Shown: positions 1 to 9,572, counted from the first letter of the stretch. The stretch: 40,794 nt of DNA from Nitratiruptor sp. (GCA_015494595.1 WGAX01000209.1:1-40794), one strand, 5' to 3'. Numbers and translations: made by a program. Notes: generated by a model not told the origin, from the letters alone.

Positions 1-468
1 GCTACAAAATTTTATAGAAATGCCCTGCTTACATTCCACAATCAAACAACACTACAAAAACTGCTTGATGCTTATATCCAAATGGGACTTTTTGAAGAGG
101 CAAAAACGCTCCTGCAAACCCAAGATGCAACCAAAGAGATTATTGAGGAGTATCAACAAAAGATAGAAAATACCGATAAATTGATTAAAGAGTTAGAAAA
201 GGTAATAGAAGAGGGAAAAGCATCAGAGATTTTACCTGCCTCCAACGATATTATCTCTTTTTATGAAGGAGCACCTATTTACAATATTTTTGGCATAATA
301 TTTTTTATGCAACAAAACCTAGAAAATAGCTATAAATTTTTTTACAAAGCTGCCACAATGAATCCCATAGATCAAGATATTCTCTATAATATTGCAGAGG
401 TTGCCAAAAAAATAGATAAAGAAGAAGAGGTTAAAGAGCTTTATGATAGACTTATCAAAGAAGGATAA
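1..468 (+). CDS. TPR-repeat protein, C-terminal part (5' end outside window)
   Basis: Frame 1 is open from base 1 (ATKFYRNALLTFHNQTTLQKLLDAYIQMGLFEEAK...) into the listed ORF 82-468; TPR-like helices (NIFGIIFFMQQNLENSYKFFYKAATMNPIDQDILYNIAEVAKK). Confidence 0.7.
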   Translation, partial: ATKFYRNALLTFHNQTTLQKLLDAYIQMGLFEEAKTLLQTQDATKEIIEEYQQKIENTDKLIKELEKVIEEGKASEILPASNDIISFYEGAPIYNIFGIIFFMQQNLENSYKFFYKAATMNPIDQDILYNIAEVAKKIDKEEEVKELYDRLIKEG

Positions 469-471
469 AAA

Positions 472-1524
472 GTGCAAGAGAATCTTAGCAGTTTTGATAC
501 GCTTAAATTAGCCACCCAATATTGGCAAGGGGATCAGACAACAACAGTGCTTATTGTAATCCTCTTTATTTTGGCAATTATCCTCTTTTTTATTATGGGG
601 ACTTGGCTACAAAAAAAGATGAGAGAGAGAAATCTCAAACACTATTTTGATACATATGCCAAGGAGCAGGAGCTCACAGACAAAGAGAAAGAGATTCTTT
701 GGGAATATGCTAAAAAGATGGAGCGCGATCCCATTTTGGTATTAGAATTTAAAGCACCTTTTGAAAAGGTGGTCGATCTCTACATACAATCAAATCCTGA
801 TGCAGATGAAAATTTAGTGCGCGATATGAGAAAAAAACTTGACTTTGAGATCGTAAGCCCTTATATCCCTCTTATTACCACCAAAGATATAGAGATTTTT
901 CAAAATGGTAGAATGGTCTTTAGCAATAATCAGACTGTCAATGTAGCTTTATATGATAAAGATGAGCGCTATATGTATTGGCTTGTCATTGACGGTACAC
1001 TTCCTTCATCCATTCAGCCCGGAGAGCAGGCTAAAGTTATATTTCTTCGTCAAGAAGATGGTATATATAGCTTTGAGCTCCCAATTGCCGATATTATGAA
1101 AGAGGGAAACAAAACTATTATAAAATTTCCTCATACATTTGAGCTCAACAGAACCCAAAGACGAGAAACTCCCCGGGTAAAAATAGATCTTCCTCTCAAC
1201 TTTGCTTATACTAAAAATGGCAAAAAGTCTATTTTTGAAGGAAGATTTATAGATATAAGCTCAGGCGGAGCACGATTTTGTACGACAGAGCTCAACGATA
1301 TACTCAGAAAAATTCGCTTTGGTGACACGATAGAGCTTATATTTAATCTTGATGATTACCCCTTTAATATCAACTCAAAAGTGTTGGAAATAGATAAAAA
1401 ACCAAAAGCTCTCTGCTTGCGCACAATTTTTGAGGAGCTTGATGAGCATACCAAAGAGAGCATTATAGAGTTTGTACAAAAAGAGCAGATCAAAGCAGCG
1501 AAATTAAAAAAAGAGCACGAATGA
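472..1524 (+). CDS. Membrane-anchored PilZ-domain (c-di-GMP receptor) protein
   Basis: GTG start after AAGGA; N-terminal TM segment; C-terminal PilZ signatures RRETPR (RxxxR) and DISSGG (DxSxxG). Confidence 0.85.
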   Translation: MQENLSSFDTLKLATQYWQGDQTTTVLIVILFILAIILFFIMGTWLQKKMRERNLKHYFDTYAKEQELTDKEKEILWEYAKKMERDPILVLEFKAPFEKVVDLYIQSNPDADENLVRDMRKKLDFEIVSPYIPLITTKDIEIFQNGRMVFSNNQTVNVALYDKDERYMYWLVIDGTLPSSIQPGEQAKVIFLRQEDGIYSFELPIADIMKEGNKTIIKFPHTFELNRTQRRETPRVKIDLPLNFAYTKNGKKSIFEGRFIDISSGGARFCTTELNDILRKIRFGDTIELIFNLDDYPFNINSKVLEIDKKPKALCLRTIFEELDEHTKESIIEFVQKEQIKAAKLKKEHE

Positions 1525-1940
1525 AAAAACACAGTTTCATGTTTTTCATTAAACAGAAAAAAAGAGAGATGGAGCAACTCCTTACTACAATTCATTCTCT
1601 TAATCAAGAGATAGAAGATATTCAAGGGCGTATCGAGCAACAAAAAAGCAAACTAGAAGAGCTCCAGCAAATTTCACCTACCACAATTTTTTGCCTCCAA
1701 AATAGAGAAGGGCTTCAACAAGAGATCACAAAGAGTATTAAAGCTTTACAAAGCCAAGCAGCACACTTGAAAAATCAGTTAGAGAAAACAAAACGAATAG
1801 TCCACCAACTCCATAGCGAAAAATCTGCTTTAGAAAAGATGCTCAAGAAACAAGAAGCCTGGCAGCGATATAAACAAATCCAACAGGAGAATGAAATAGC
1901 CAATGAGAGTTTTATTAGGGAACATTATATTAATAAGTAG
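1521..1940 (+). CDS. fliJ: FliJ-like flagellar export chaperone (coiled coil)
   Basis: All-helical coiled coil of FliJ size; C-terminus SEKSALEKMLKKQEAWQRYKQIQQENEIANESFI resembles FliJ; 4-nt overlap with PilZ gene. Confidence 0.6.
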   Translation: MKKHSFMFFIKQKKREMEQLLTTIHSLNQEIEDIQGRIEQQKSKLEELQQISPTTIFCLQNREGLQQEITKSIKALQSQAAHLKNQLEKTKRIVHQLHSEKSALEKMLKKQEAWQRYKQIQQENEIANESFIREHYINK

Positions 1941-2352
1941 CTTTGCGCTTACACTCTGGGGGAGTACAGAGCAAAAAGAGATAGAAAAAGAGCTTAAAAA
2001 GCTTACAAAACTTAAAGAGCTTGTAGAAAAGAGGATTGCACAAAACCAAAAACTCTTAACAGCTATTCAGCAGGAAAAGGCTACACTACAAAAACTCAAA
2101 CAAGCACTAAAGAAACAGATCAAAGAGATCCAAAATGAGCGTTTCAAAAAACTTGCAAAAGATTTTGAGAGTATGGATCCAGAGTATGCGGGAGAGAAAC
2201 TCTCCAATATCGATCCCAAAATTGCAGCATATATTTTGTATAATATGAAATCAAAAAAAGCAGGTGAAGCACTCAATTTTGTTACACCCCAAAGAGTGGG
2301 TATAATTACAAAAATACTTACACAACTAAGAGAAGAAAATGATCAAAAATAG
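1903..2352 (+). CDS. Secreted coiled-coil protein with MgtE_N/MotE-like C-terminus
   Basis: Signal peptide MRVLLGNIILISSFALTLWGS; C-terminal MDPEYAGEKLSNIDPKIAAYILYNMKSKKAGEALNFVTPQRVGIITKIL typical of MotE/MgtE_N. Confidence 0.7.
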   Translation: MRVLLGNIILISSFALTLWGSTEQKEIEKELKKLTKLKELVEKRIAQNQKLLTAIQQEKATLQKLKQALKKQIKEIQNERFKKLAKDFESMDPEYAGEKLSNIDPKIAAYILYNMKSKKAGEALNFVTPQRVGIITKILTQLREENDQK

Positions 2353-3826
2353 AGTAATCAAAATTGTCTTTTTTATAATCGTCTATCTCACCCTTTCTGC
2401 TATCTTAAGTTACTACTTTTATGTGGATAAAAATGCGCGCATTAAATTATATCTTACACAAAGTATCCAAAAGCTCTCTTCAGAATATAAAGCAACAAAA
2501 AATGCGTATGAGATGCTAGCAAACTTTTTCCATGATGAATTAGCAAAAGATCAGCAATTTTTACAAACACTTCTCAAAGCACGATCAGAGCAAAAAGCTT
2601 TACAGAAACTTTTTCAGCTTCTTCAACCAAAATTTGCCATCTTACAAAAATACTCTATCAACTATTTAACAATTAATGACCCTGTAGGTAATCCTATCAT
2701 TACGCTGCAAAAAAAGATTACCACAAAAACACTCATCAAAAGCAAGAAAAGCATTTTTACAAACAAAAAAGAGAGTGCCAATGAGCTTCTCATAGAGTTT
2801 AGTAAACCCCTCTACTACAACCATACTTTAATAGGAGTCTACAAATCTGCTATCTCCTATAATGTACTGCGCCAAAAGCTCCAAGAGCTTTTTAAAGGCT
2901 ACTATGCTTATATTATTAACGAGAAATTTATTAACAATAAAGTTTTTGGGTATGGCAACTACCTCTTTGTACAAAGCGATCTACATCCACAATTTTACTA
3001 TGAGCAAAATGCACAAATTACAACTGATCCAAGAGAAAAAGAGATTATTCACGCTATCAATCTACGCATAGAGGAGCAAGTGGCAAAAGCTCTTACCCAA
3101 GAGCCCCCTCAAAGCTTTGCCCTCTCTACAAAAGTGGATGGTACATACTATACTATTACATTTCTTCCAATCAAAACGACAAAACCTATCGGCTATCTCA
3201 TCTCTTATAAAAGAGATAACAATTTAGCCCTCTTTTCTACTACCTTTTGGCAAAATACTATTCTTGCAAACTTAGCTCTTCTTCTCATACTTGCTTTTAT
3301 CTATCATATTTTAGAGACTAAAAGCAGGTTTGAGAATATGGCAGTAACTGATAAACTCACAAAACTCTATAATCGCCATAAATTCTATCTTACAGTTCCT
3401 CCAGAGATCAATCGCGCAAAACGAAGCGGGAAACCCTTTTCCATTATTCTTTTTGATATTGATAAATTCAAACAGATTAATGATCGCTATGGACACAATA
3501 CAGGAGATTATATTCTTAAAACAGTTGCCCAACTTGTCCGCAGTAATGTACGCAGCTACGACTCCATTTTTCGATGGGGAGGAGAGGAGTTTCTCATCCT
3601 TGCTCCTGAAACCAATGCTAAACAGGCAATGCAATTAGCAGAAAAGATACGAAAAATTATTGAGAGTCACAGTTTTGATATTTTAGGCCAAGTAACCATT
3701 AGCGTAGGCGTTGCAGAGTTTAATCCTCAAACAGATGCAAATATAGACAGAACTATCAAACGAGCAGATAATGCTCTTTATGTTGCAAAAAAAGAGGGAA
3801 GAAATAGAGTCGCTTTAGCCTCCTAA
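2339..3826 (+). CDS. Membrane diguanylate cyclase with periplasmic sensor region
   Basis: Two TM segments flanking a Cache-like region; GGDEF domain with GGEEF active site and RSYD I-site (RxxD) five residues upstream. Confidence 0.9.
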   Translation: MIKNRVIKIVFFIIVYLTLSAILSYYFYVDKNARIKLYLTQSIQKLSSEYKATKNAYEMLANFFHDELAKDQQFLQTLLKARSEQKALQKLFQLLQPKFAILQKYSINYLTINDPVGNPIITLQKKITTKTLIKSKKSIFTNKKESANELLIEFSKPLYYNHTLIGVYKSAISYNVLRQKLQELFKGYYAYIINEKFINNKVFGYGNYLFVQSDLHPQFYYEQNAQITTDPREKEIIHAINLRIEEQVAKALTQEPPQSFALSTKVDGTYYTITFLPIKTTKPIGYLISYKRDNNLALFSTTFWQNTILANLALLLILAFIYHILETKSRFENMAVTDKLTKLYNRHKFYLTVPPEINRAKRSGKPFSIILFDIDKFKQINDRYGHNTGDYILKTVAQLVRSNVRSYDSIFRWGGEEFLILAPETNAKQAMQLAEKIRKIIESHSFDILGQVTISVGVAEFNPQTDANIDRTIKRADNALYVAKKEGRNRVALAS

Positions 3827-4870
3827 CCCTCTTTTTTGATAGACTTTGGCAAAGATTTTTGCCACCACTTCATAAAGAGTTTGAGGTATATAATCGCCTA
3901 TTTCACAAGATTGATAGAGTGCACGAGCAAGAGGAGGATTGTGCTCTATAGGAATATTATGCTTTCTTGCCTCCTCTTTAATCCGTAAAGCTACTCTATC
4001 TACTCCTTTAGCTACAACTTTTGGTGCTCGCATCTTGACTCTCTCATATTTTAGCGCTACTGCAAAATGCTCAGGGTTGGTAATGACTACATCAGCTTTT
4101 GCAACCTCTGCTATCATCCGAGTTAAACTCATCTCTCGCATCTTTTTTCTAATAGCTGCTTTAATTTGTGGGTTACCTTCATAAAGTTTTTGCTCCTCTT
4201 TGATTTCCTGTTTACTCATTTTAATGCTCTCTTCAAACTCATACCTACGAAAAAAAAAGTCAGCAATGCTCACAGGTACAGATAAAAGTGCAAATCCTAA
4301 GATCATAATCAAAGAGTATTTGATTAAAAGATAGGCATCATCATATATACTTGAGCGAGCAAAACGAAAAACTCCATCAAGCAGATAGCTTACTAAATAG
4401 TAAGAAACAGCAGTAGCCACTGCCAATTTCAATACATTCTTTACCAATTCAAAAAGTACCTTTAATGAAAAGAGCCTCTTAAGCCCCTCTATTGGATTAA
4501 TTTTCTCCAATTTTGGTGCTAAAGGTTTTAGAGTAATAAAAAAGCCAACCTGAGCCACATTTGCAGCTATACCAACAAAGAGCAGCAGAGCAAAAATTGG
4601 CAAAATTAAAAGCGCAACCTCCTTCACAAAGGTATACAAAATAGCATAATCATACTCTGGAATATGCTCTAAAGGCTCCGAAAAGTAGTAAATAAAGATC
4701 GCATAGAGTCTTTTTGCTGCATAGGGAATATAGAAAAGAAAAGCCAAAAATATACTTATCAATGAAGCGCTGACAGCAATATCTACACTTTTTGCTACCT
4801 GCCCCTCTTCTCGTGCTTTTTTACGACGGCGGGGGGTGGCCTTTTCGGTTTTATCTGGCTCTTTTGCCAC
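3815..4870 (-). CDS. flhB: Flagellar export apparatus protein FlhB
   Basis: MAKEPDKTEKATPRRRKKAREEGQVAKS N-terminus; FlhB C-domain with NPEHFAVALKY. Confidence 0.95.
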   Translation of the reverse strand: MAKEPDKTEKATPRRRKKAREEGQVAKSVDIAVSASLISIFLAFLFYIPYAAKRLYAIFIYYFSEPLEHIPEYDYAILYTFVKEVALLILPIFALLLFVGIAANVAQVGFFITLKPLAPKLEKINPIEGLKRLFSLKVLFELVKNVLKLAVATAVSYYLVSYLLDGVFRFARSSIYDDAYLLIKYSLIMILGFALLSVPVSIADFFFRRYEFEESIKMSKQEIKEEQKLYEGNPQIKAAIRKKMREMSLTRMIAEVAKADVVITNPEHFAVALKYERVKMRAPKVVAKGVDRVALRIKEEARKHNIPIEHNPPLARALYQSCEIGDYIPQTLYEVVAKIFAKVYQKRGLGG

Positions 4871-5644
4871 TTACATACCTTTGATAAAAGTTACCAGACT
4901 TTGGGCTAGAGATTGCAGATAATCTAACCCTCCATACACTATCACAGACACCCCAACAGCCAATGCAGCAAAACCTACAAAAATTTGCAAAGGCAGTCCT
5001 ACGATAAAAACATTGATTTGGGGAATAAGTCTATTTACTAAGGCCAAAGAGAGGTTAATTAGATATAAAATCAATGCAAAAGGGAATGCCAACTTAAACG
5101 CTATGATAAATATATCAAAACTGTGCTTAAGAATAAATTTCCAAAAACCCTCCTCAAAGCCGATTCTCCCTAATGGTACATACTCAAAACTCATAAAAAG
5201 TACTGATATAAAATATCCATACGCATCAGAGACAAAAAAGAGCATAAAAAAGAGCATAATAAAAAATTTACTCAATACAGAAACCTGTCCATATGTGGGA
5301 TCAAAACTATTAGCAACAGTCAATCCCATAAAGTAGCTAATAATCTCCGCTGCATAGGAGAAAGCTGCTATAAAAAAATTGACAAGGAGCCCTAAAGCAA
5401 AACCCATAAGAAGCTCAGCTGCTATCAAAAAAAAGAGTTGCAAAAGGGTTAAAGAGATAGGCAAAGAGGTATGTAAAGATACATTTTTAAGAATAAAAAA
5501 GGAGATCGCTATAAGAAGCAAAATTTTAATATTACGAGGAAGAAAAGGGGTATTAAAAAAGGGTAAACTAAAAAAAACGCCGATAACCCTACTCATTACA
5601 AGTACTAAGAGTAAAGCCTCTTGTGGAGTAAAAGGGGCTTTCAT
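4871..5644 (-). CDS. fliR: Flagellar export protein FliR
   Basis: Multi-TM protein of FliR length between fliQ and flhB; FliR-like sequence. Confidence 0.93.
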   Translation of the reverse strand: MKAPFTPQEALLLVLVMSRVIGVFFSLPFFNTPFLPRNIKILLLIAISFFILKNVSLHTSLPISLTLLQLFFLIAAELLMGFALGLLVNFFIAAFSYAAEIISYFMGLTVANSFDPTYGQVSVLSKFFIMLFFMLFFVSDAYGYFISVLFMSFEYVPLGRIGFEEGFWKFILKHSFDIFIIAFKLAFPFALILYLINLSLALVNRLIPQINVFIVGLPLQIFVGFAALAVGVSVIVYGGLDYLQSLAQSLVTFIKGM

Positions 5645-5910
5645 CGTACAATAATGGTAATCGATTGAAAAACAGATTGAAAATAGTCACGCAACTCTAC
5701 AAACATCCAAGAGCCAAAAATAATGAGCGTCACAACAGCAGCTACAATCTTAGGAATAAAGGTGAGTGTCATCTCTTGAATCTGCGTGGCAGCCTGAAAA
5801 ATACTTACTACGATTCCTACTATAAAAGCAGCCAATAAAACAGGACTTCCTACAATCAAAGCAGTTTTTAGCATCTGCTCTACCAATGTAATAGTCTGCT
5901 CTATTGTCAT
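5641..5910 (-). CDS. fliQ: Flagellar export protein FliQ
   Basis: 89 aa, two TM, VGSPVLLAAFIVGIVVSIFQAATQIQEMTLTFIPK. Confidence 0.97.
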   Translation of the reverse strand: MTIEQTITLVEQMLKTALIVGSPVLLAAFIVGIVVSIFQAATQIQEMTLTFIPKIVAAVVTLIIFGSWMFVELRDYFQSVFQSITIIVR

Positions 5911-6617
5911 TTATAACTCTCTATCAACGCTTTTATAAGAAGCTCCCATCCATCGGATAATATAAAAAGAATCAGCTTAAAAGGCAATGAAATCATCATA
6001 GGAGGTATCATCATCATTCCCATCGACATTAAAATACTCGCTACAAGCATATCAATAACTAAAAACGGGAGAAAAATTACAAAAGCCACTTCAAAAGCTA
6101 TCTTAATTTCACTCACTAAAAAGGCTGGAATCAGTGTAGTAAGAGAAATATCTTCCGGAGTTTTTGGATGCTCTTTTGCAATATTTAAAAAAAGCTGTAG
6201 ATCCTTTTTTTGTGTATTATGAAGAAGAAATCTCTTCACAGGCTCTATAGCCCTCTCTATTGCCTCTTTATCATCAATCTTTTTTTGCATATAAGGCTCT
6301 ATTGCTTGCATATGAATCTCTTGATAAAGAGGCTTCATAATAAAAAATGTTAAAAAAAGCGCTAACGCAATAATAACTTGGTTAGGAGGAGATTGGGGAA
6401 TGCCCAAAGCCTGACGAAGTAAAGAGAGAATAATGACAATTCGTGTAAAAGAGGTTACTGTAATTAAAATAGCAGGTGCTATACTTAAAATTGTAATAAG
6501 AAAAAGAATTTTTAAAGATATATCAATATTTTTTAGCTGTGCTACTGTTTCATCAACTATATTGGCTCCAAAAAGTGGCAAAGCTATCAGCGTTAAAAAC
6601 AGTAGTACTCCTTTCAA
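5907..6617 (-). CDS. fliP: Flagellar export protein FliP
   Basis: FTRIVIILSLLRQALGIPQSPPNQVIIALALFLTFF signature. Confidence 0.97.
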   Translation of the reverse strand: MKGVLLFLTLIALPLFGANIVDETVAQLKNIDISLKILFLITILSIAPAILITVTSFTRIVIILSLLRQALGIPQSPPNQVIIALALFLTFFIMKPLYQEIHMQAIEPYMQKKIDDKEAIERAIEPVKRFLLHNTQKKDLQLFLNIAKEHPKTPEDISLTTLIPAFLVSEIKIAFEVAFVIFLPFLVIDMLVASILMSMGMMMIPPMMISLPFKLILFILSDGWELLIKALIESYK

Positions 6618-6880
6618 CTACTTTCTCTCTCCCACTCTTTTAATACCTTTGTTCCTCCTTCATCAAGAGCAAGTAAAAAAACCTTGTCCTTCACCTCCAC
6701 GAGGAGTAAAAATCTATTTTTGCCTATAACCCTACTCTCTACTATATGAATATAGCGCCCCTTTGGTGTCAATTTAGGAGTAAAATTTTGCACATAATAG
6801 TAAAGAGCATACAAAATAGTCAAAATTACAGCAAAGGAGGCAAAAAACTTTACAAGCTCTACACTATCCGGCAAGATCAA
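6614..6880 (-). CDS. fliO: Flagellar protein FliO (short)
   Basis: 88 aa, N-terminal TM, immediately upstream of fliP. Confidence 0.75.
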   Translation of the reverse strand: MILPDSVELVKFFASFAVILTILYALYYYVQNFTPKLTPKGRYIHIVESRVIGKNRFLLLVEVKDKVFLLALDEGGTKVLKEWERESS

Positions 6881-7124
6881 CGACCCTTACACCATATTTC
6901 TCATTAGCAATAACAATCTCTCCTATGGCAAACTTTTTATCATTGAGTTTAATATCAATATACTCATCAATCTTTTTATCTAGCTCAATAATATCTCCCT
7001 CTTTCAATGCCAAAATCTCAACAAGCAGCTTCTCAATGCTCCCAATACTAATAGAGAGTTTCACATGAACATCATCCAAAAAAGACAATTTTGGATTAAC
7101 AGGATTTTTCATCATTCCATCCAT
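6864..7124 (-). CDS. Second FliN-family C-ring protein (SpoA domain, 86 aa)
   Basis: SpoA fold: DVHVKLSISIGSIEKLLVEILALKEGDIIELDKKIDEYIDIKLNDKKFAIGEIVIANEKYGVRVVDL. Confidence 0.85.
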   Translation of the reverse strand: MDGMMKNPVNPKLSFLDDVHVKLSISIGSIEKLLVEILALKEGDIIELDKKIDEYIDIKLNDKKFAIGEIVIANEKYGVRVVDLAG

Positions 7125-7630
7125 TATGCCGTTTGAATCACAAAATCGGTAAAATAGACATTCTTGACGCCACCTATTGGCAAAATTGCATTCACCCGTT
7201 TTAAAATCTCCTCTTTCAACTCCTCTATACCCTCTGCCGTTCTCAAATCATTGGAGGATTTTGTAAATAACAGGGTAGTGATTGCATCTTTGACTTGAGG
7301 CAGACGCTTTTCCAACTCCATCTTAATCTTCTCATCTTGTACATCTAAAACGATGCTAATTTTTAAATAGCGATCTGCATCTTTATCTTGCAAATTAACA
7401 ATAAATGTACCTACATCAAACTGTACCCCAAGATCTTCTACATTTTTAATCTCTTCTACAACCTTTTGTGCTTTTTTCTCTTTCTCCTCTTTCTGTTTAT
7501 CCAGCACCAAAAACTTATAGGCAGCCCCTGCCCCTCCTCCTATAAGCAATAGTAATACTATAAGAATGATTAGAAACTTCTTTTTACCACCTTGCTTTTC
7601 CCCTTGCGTTTCATTTGTCTCTTCAGCCAT
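7124..7630 (-). CDS. fliL: Flagellar basal body-associated protein FliL
   Basis: N-terminal TM and FliL C-domain (DVGTFIVNLQDKDADRYLKISIVLDVQ...). Confidence 0.9.
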   Translation of the reverse strand: MAEETNETQGEKQGGKKKFLIILIVLLLLIGGGAGAAYKFLVLDKQKEEKEKKAQKVVEEIKNVEDLGVQFDVGTFIVNLQDKDADRYLKISIVLDVQDEKIKMELEKRLPQVKDAITTLLFTKSSNDLRTAEGIEELKEEILKRVNAILPIGGVKNVYFTDFVIQTA

Positions 7631-7643
7631 TAGATACCCTTAC

Positions 7644-8870
7644 TTAACGCTTAATATCCATTGTCGCCTGAAGAATTTGATCGCTTGTGGTAATTGTTTT
7701 GGCATTTGCTTGGTAAGCTCTTTGGGCAGTCATAAGATTGATAAACTCCTGTGAAATATCTACATTACTCATCTCAAGCATACCACTTCGTACTTTATTA
7801 ATAACTCCCCCCGGAACAATAATAGGTGTAAATGTATTTTGGTTTGGTAAATAGAGATTATCTCCTTTGCGTACAAGGATCTCCTTATCCTTAAAAGTAG
7901 CAACTGCCAAACGGGCTATATCTTTGACCTGCCCATTTGTATAGCTTCCTTTAATAACGCCATCTTCACTCACGCTTACACTCATCAAATCGCCTTTACC
8001 ATATCCATCCTGCTGAGAGTAGAATATAAAATCGGATGCTACCTGTTTCATCTTTTCATAAGAGACTTTAATAGTTAAATTATTTGCCCCATTTGTAAGA
8101 GTATAGGAGAGATTTTGTGTTGCACTTCCAGTAATATTACCATCACTGTCAAATGTCAAAGAGGTACTCTGATCAGTGGTGCCATCATCTAAAAAAGCGT
8201 GTACATCCCACTGATTTGCTCCGCTTTTGACAAAGTAAAAATATAAAACATGCTCATTCCCCAAACTATCATAAGCCGGCATTGTATTAACATAGTTATA
8301 GGAAGAGGAATCATTCCTATCAAACGGTGTAGAGGGTTGCTGTGCGCTAGAGTTGAGATTTGTTGGCTCTTCAAAAATCACTTTGGAAGTAGTTTTGGGA
8401 GGAAGGGAGCTAGGAATAGAAACATTATCCATAGCTCCTGCCATATTCCCATTATCATCTAGTTTCCAACCTTGTAACTTGTAACCAGACTGTGTAACCA
8501 CATCTCCATTTGCATCAATTCTAAAACTTCCATCTCTGGTGTAGTAAGTAAGCTTTGCACTGGGATTTTTTACCATAAAAAATCCCTCGCCATCTAACGC
8601 AAGATTTAAGGGATCATTGGTATTTTTAAAAGAGCCCTGTCCAAAATCTTTTACAGTAGAGCCAACAAAACTTCCTCCACCAATCTCTTTGTTTTTTGGC
8701 GTTCCGGATGCGGCATAGGTTGTAAGAGAGCTTGATATGAGATCTTGAAAATTGACTCTTTCTTGTTTAAAACCTGTGGTATTAACATTGGCAATATTGT
8801 CTGAAATAACAGAGAGCCACTGTTTATTGGAAGTTAATCCCGTATTACCCGTATAGAATGACTGTATCAT
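7644..8870 (-). CDS. flgE: Flagellar hook protein FlgE
   Basis: MIQSFYTGNTGLTSNKQWLSVISDNIANVNTTGFK; C-terminal MLEMSNVDISQEFINLMTAQRAYQANAKTITTSDQ. Confidence 0.95.
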   Translation of the reverse strand: MIQSFYTGNTGLTSNKQWLSVISDNIANVNTTGFKQERVNFQDLISSSLTTYAASGTPKNKEIGGGSFVGSTVKDFGQGSFKNTNDPLNLALDGEGFFMVKNPSAKLTYYTRDGSFRIDANGDVVTQSGYKLQGWKLDDNGNMAGAMDNVSIPSSLPPKTTSKVIFEEPTNLNSSAQQPSTPFDRNDSSSYNYVNTMPAYDSLGNEHVLYFYFVKSGANQWDVHAFLDDGTTDQSTSLTFDSDGNITGSATQNLSYTLTNGANNLTIKVSYEKMKQVASDFIFYSQQDGYGKGDLMSVSVSEDGVIKGSYTNGQVKDIARLAVATFKDKEILVRKGDNLYLPNQNTFTPIIVPGGVINKVRSGMLEMSNVDISQEFINLMTAQRAYQANAKTITTSDQILQATMDIKR

Positions 8871-9523
8871 TTTTCTCCTCCAATTTCTACTATATCACTT
8901 ATTTTAATGCTGCCCTTTTTAAAAAGCACCAATATATCACTTCCATCTTTTTGTATTCCGCTAACTAAGGCAGTAGCATATATATCACTATCGACCTTTT
9001 CATCACCATTTTTAGCTACAACACTTACCTTATAGTATCCATCTGCTATTTGAGGATCATCAATAACAAATTTATACTTTTTTCTTGCCTCTAGATTATT
9101 AAACTCCTTTTGTGCTACGATATTATCCTGTGCATCATACAGATACACTGTGGCATATTGGGCTCTCTTTTTAAGCTCGAACCCTACACTCCCTTTCCCA
9201 TTTTCTATATATGTCTCATCTCCTTTATAGACTACTTTTTTTCCTATCAAATTGGTAGTATTTAAAAACAGCGTATTATTATCATTGAGAGCTTGTACAG
9301 AGTCTTCAAAATTTTTCATAACCTCTAATTCTCTAAGCTTAACAGTATTATCGATAAATTTTGATATATCTTCTGCTTCAAAAGGGTCTTGATACTGAAA
9401 ATAGGTTAAAAGTACTTTTAAAAATCCTTCCTGATCTATTTGCGAGTTATCGTAATCCTCTTTATAGACTGCAATCTCTTTGCCTGTTACGCTTTTGATC
9501 ATATCGATGGGAGTTGTAGCCAT
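8867..9523 (-). CDS. flgD: Flagellar hook capping protein FlgD
   Basis: LTYFQYQDPFEAEDISKFIDN plus FlgD Ig-like domain; upstream of flgE. Confidence 0.9.
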   Translation of the reverse strand: MATTPIDMIKSVTGKEIAVYKEDYDNSQIDQEGFLKVLLTYFQYQDPFEAEDISKFIDNTVKLRELEVMKNFEDSVQALNDNNTLFLNTTNLIGKKVVYKGDETYIENGKGSVGFELKKRAQYATVYLYDAQDNIVAQKEFNNLEARKKYKFVIDDPQIADGYYKVSVVAKNGDEKVDSDIYATALVSGIQKDGSDILVLFKKGSIKISDIVEIGGEK

Positions 9524-9572
9524 ACTGATCCTTCATCCAAGAGGTAATAAAAAGATTTTATCCCAAAATGAA

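Noticed and set aside
4249-4258. A8 tract in flhB and several C6/G6 tracts (flgE, flhA, flgI, flgH, flgG, MCP, mrp)
   Set aside because: Length is ordinary for AT-rich coding sequence or short runs; only the G7 in flhG and T9 in fliA were kept as weak candidates.
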